From positions 1-6,586 of the forward strand of contig CAJXPH010000155.1 in NCBI GenBank assembly GCA_913057765.1: DNA of 6,586 bases, written 5' to 3'. The translations under genes were made by a program, and so were the position numbers. Under the pieces are notes generated by a model that worked only from the letters and a program-made list of their open reading frames with translations, did no database searches and was not told the DNA's origin. The stretch comes from an uncultured Campylobacteraceae bacterium (lineage in GTDB: Bacteria > Campylobacterota > Campylobacteria > Campylobacterales > Arcobacteraceae). Positions 5,859-6,586 of this stretch are shown here, one piece after another. Every line of letters begins with the position of its first letter. The first letter of the stretch is position 1.

Positions 5859-5880
5859 TTCATAATCTATTCATAAATAA
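5859..5880 (+). promoter_or_regulatory. 11-bp tandem repeats, possible response-regulator site
   Basis: TTCATAATCTA (5859-5869) is followed directly by TTCATAAATAA (5870-5880): eight of eleven positions match and the first seven are identical. The repeats sit where a -35 would be, ending 4 bp before the -10. Tandem 11-bp half-sites at this position are typical of OmpR/PhoB-family activators. No regulator gene is in the window. Confidence 0.4.
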
Positions 5881-5884
5881 GATA

Positions 5885-5890
5885 TATAAT
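5885..5890 (+). promoter_or_regulatory. -10 box of cytochrome b gene
   Basis: TATAAT, with expected transcript start near 5897 and a leader of about 28 bases. It lies inside a 10-bp inverted repeat, AAGATATATA (5879-5888) and TATATATCTT (5902-5911), spaced 13 bp, which could be an operator. Confidence 0.6.
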
Positions 5891-5924
5891 TCTAAAAAAA
5901 CTATATATCTTTTAAGGACTATTA

Positions 5925-6538
5925 ATGAATCGATCTTATATTTGGAGTCTACCTACTAGAGTTTTTCACTGGTCTTTTGTATTACTAATTGTCGTATGTT
6001 ATTTAACAGAAGACGATGATTTAATTATCTATCATGCAATTGCTGGTTATGCTTTACTACTACCTCTTACTTTTAGGTTAGGATGGGGATTATTTGGACC
6101 AAAATACTCTTTATTTAAAGACTTTCCTCTTAATTTAAAAAAAACAAAAGAGTTTGCAATAAATATTTTTGATAAAGAACAAAAATACATCGGACATAAT
6201 CCCATCGCATCTTTTATAATGATAGCTATTTTAATAGTAGTACCTATTATAATTTTAACAGGAGGAATAACTCTTGGAGCAGAAGAATCTAAAGGTTTGT
6301 TTTCAAGCTTAAATAAAAATGGATTATATGAAGACTTACATGAATTTTTTGCAAATTTTTTATATGTACTTATATTTGCTCATTTAGCGGGAATTGCTAT
6401 AGATAAACTATTACATAATGAACATGGAACATTAAACTCTATATTTAATGGATATAAGAATAGCCAGAAAGAAGAAAGTATTAAACTAAACATTTTTCAA
6501 AAAATATTTGCATTAATCTTTTTTATACTATCTATATT
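5925..6538 (+). CDS. Cytochrome b561-family membrane protein, 3'-truncated
   Basis: 204 complete codons of a diheme b-type cytochrome (PF01292-like: cytochrome b561 / hydrogenase b-subunit group) that would pass electrons within the cytoplasmic membrane. It starts MNRSYIWSLPTRVFHWSFVL. Probable haem ligands are H15, H37, H139 and H153; the 14-residue gap of the last pair matches E. coli CybB as I recall. The family motif GHNP is at 90-93. Helices lie at about 13-28, 35-57, 95-116 and 140-160, and a fifth begins near 191. The start is set by Shine-Dalgarno AAGGA (5914-5918), six bases before the ATG. Its electron donor or partner is not in view; such genes often sit beside c-type cytochromes or hydrogenases. 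The frame runs on into adapter at 6539, giving the false tail CLLYTSPSPRDQRGS. Confidence 0.9.
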
Positions 6539-6586
6539 CTGTCTCTTATACACATCTCCGAGCCCACGAGACCAGAGAGGATCTCG
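6539..6586 (-). other. Nextera read-2 adapter plus i7 index (artefact)
   Basis: Bases 6539-6557 (CTGTCTCTTATACACATCT) are the Tn5 mosaic end in reverse orientation. Bases 6558-6572 (CCGAGCCCACGAGAC) are the read-2 adapter. Bases 6573-6580 (CAGAGAGG) look like i7 index N708, and 6581-6586 (ATCTCG) start the P7 sequence. This is library DNA, not genome. Confidence 0.99.

Noticed and set aside
42..6538. CRISPR arrays, tRNA/rRNA genes, insertion sequences or prophage genes
   Set aside because: No spaced direct repeats, no tRNA-like cloverleaf, and no transposase or integrase motifs were seen. The only transposon-related sequence is the Tn5 mosaic end of the library adapters, outside the genomic part.

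Overview
This is a 6.5 kb, strongly AT-rich contig of bacterial chromosome. The gene content and protein style suggest a Campylobacterota (epsilonproteobacterial) organism, most likely of the Arcobacter group. The basis is a PAS histidine kinase with an H-x-W-R-Q-P-L H-box, a BipA/TypA GTPase, a GlsA-type glutaminase, a SanA-like protein, a b561-type cytochrome, and TATAAT promoters without clear -35 boxes. The assignment comes from protein style only; there is no marker gene that I could place exactly.

Both ends are artificial. Bases 1-41 are an i5 index plus the Nextera read-1 adapter and Tn5 mosaic end. Bases 6539-6586 are the opposite mosaic end, the read-2 adapter and an i7 index. Only 42-6538 is biological. 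The first gene (kinase) is therefore truncated at its 5' end and the last gene (cytochrome b) at its 3' end, and the apparent GTG start at 27 is adapter.

Layout: (1) 42-1751 +, membrane histidine kinase (end of TM, HAMP, two PAS, H-box, ATPase). (2) 1812-2447 +, exported SanA/DUF218 protein whose TATAAT box lies so close to the ATG that the mRNA is probably leaderless. (3) 2448-2857, a 'gap' that on the minus strand holds a tight series of very small ORFs: a 16-aa basic leader-like peptide, a 29-aa membrane peptide, a 34-aa acidic peptide and an overlapping 26-aa membrane peptide. The first three have Shine-Dalgarno sites six bases from their ATGs. Between the first and second ORFs lie two mutually exclusive hairpins, one of which would bury the second ORF's ribosome site. 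This is the most interesting part of the window. (4) 2858-2895, terminator of typA. (5) 2918-4735 -, typA/bipA. (6) 4736-4899, divergent promoter region. (7) 4900-5829 +, glsA glutaminase. (8) 5830-5924, a compact regulatory region with a palindrome, 11-bp direct repeats and an inverted repeat over the -10. (9) 5925-6538 +, diheme cytochrome b561-family protein, partial.

The large genes are ordinary housekeeping or accessory metabolism genes and do not form one pathway. The kinase senses through PAS domains and has no response regulator in view. TypA acts on ribosomes, GlsA supplies glutamate and ammonia, SanA relates to envelope integrity, and the cytochrome moves electrons in the membrane. 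The small-ORF cassette is not something I recognise; a type I toxin-like or small-membrane-protein locus under translational control is the working hypothesis, not a demonstrated function.
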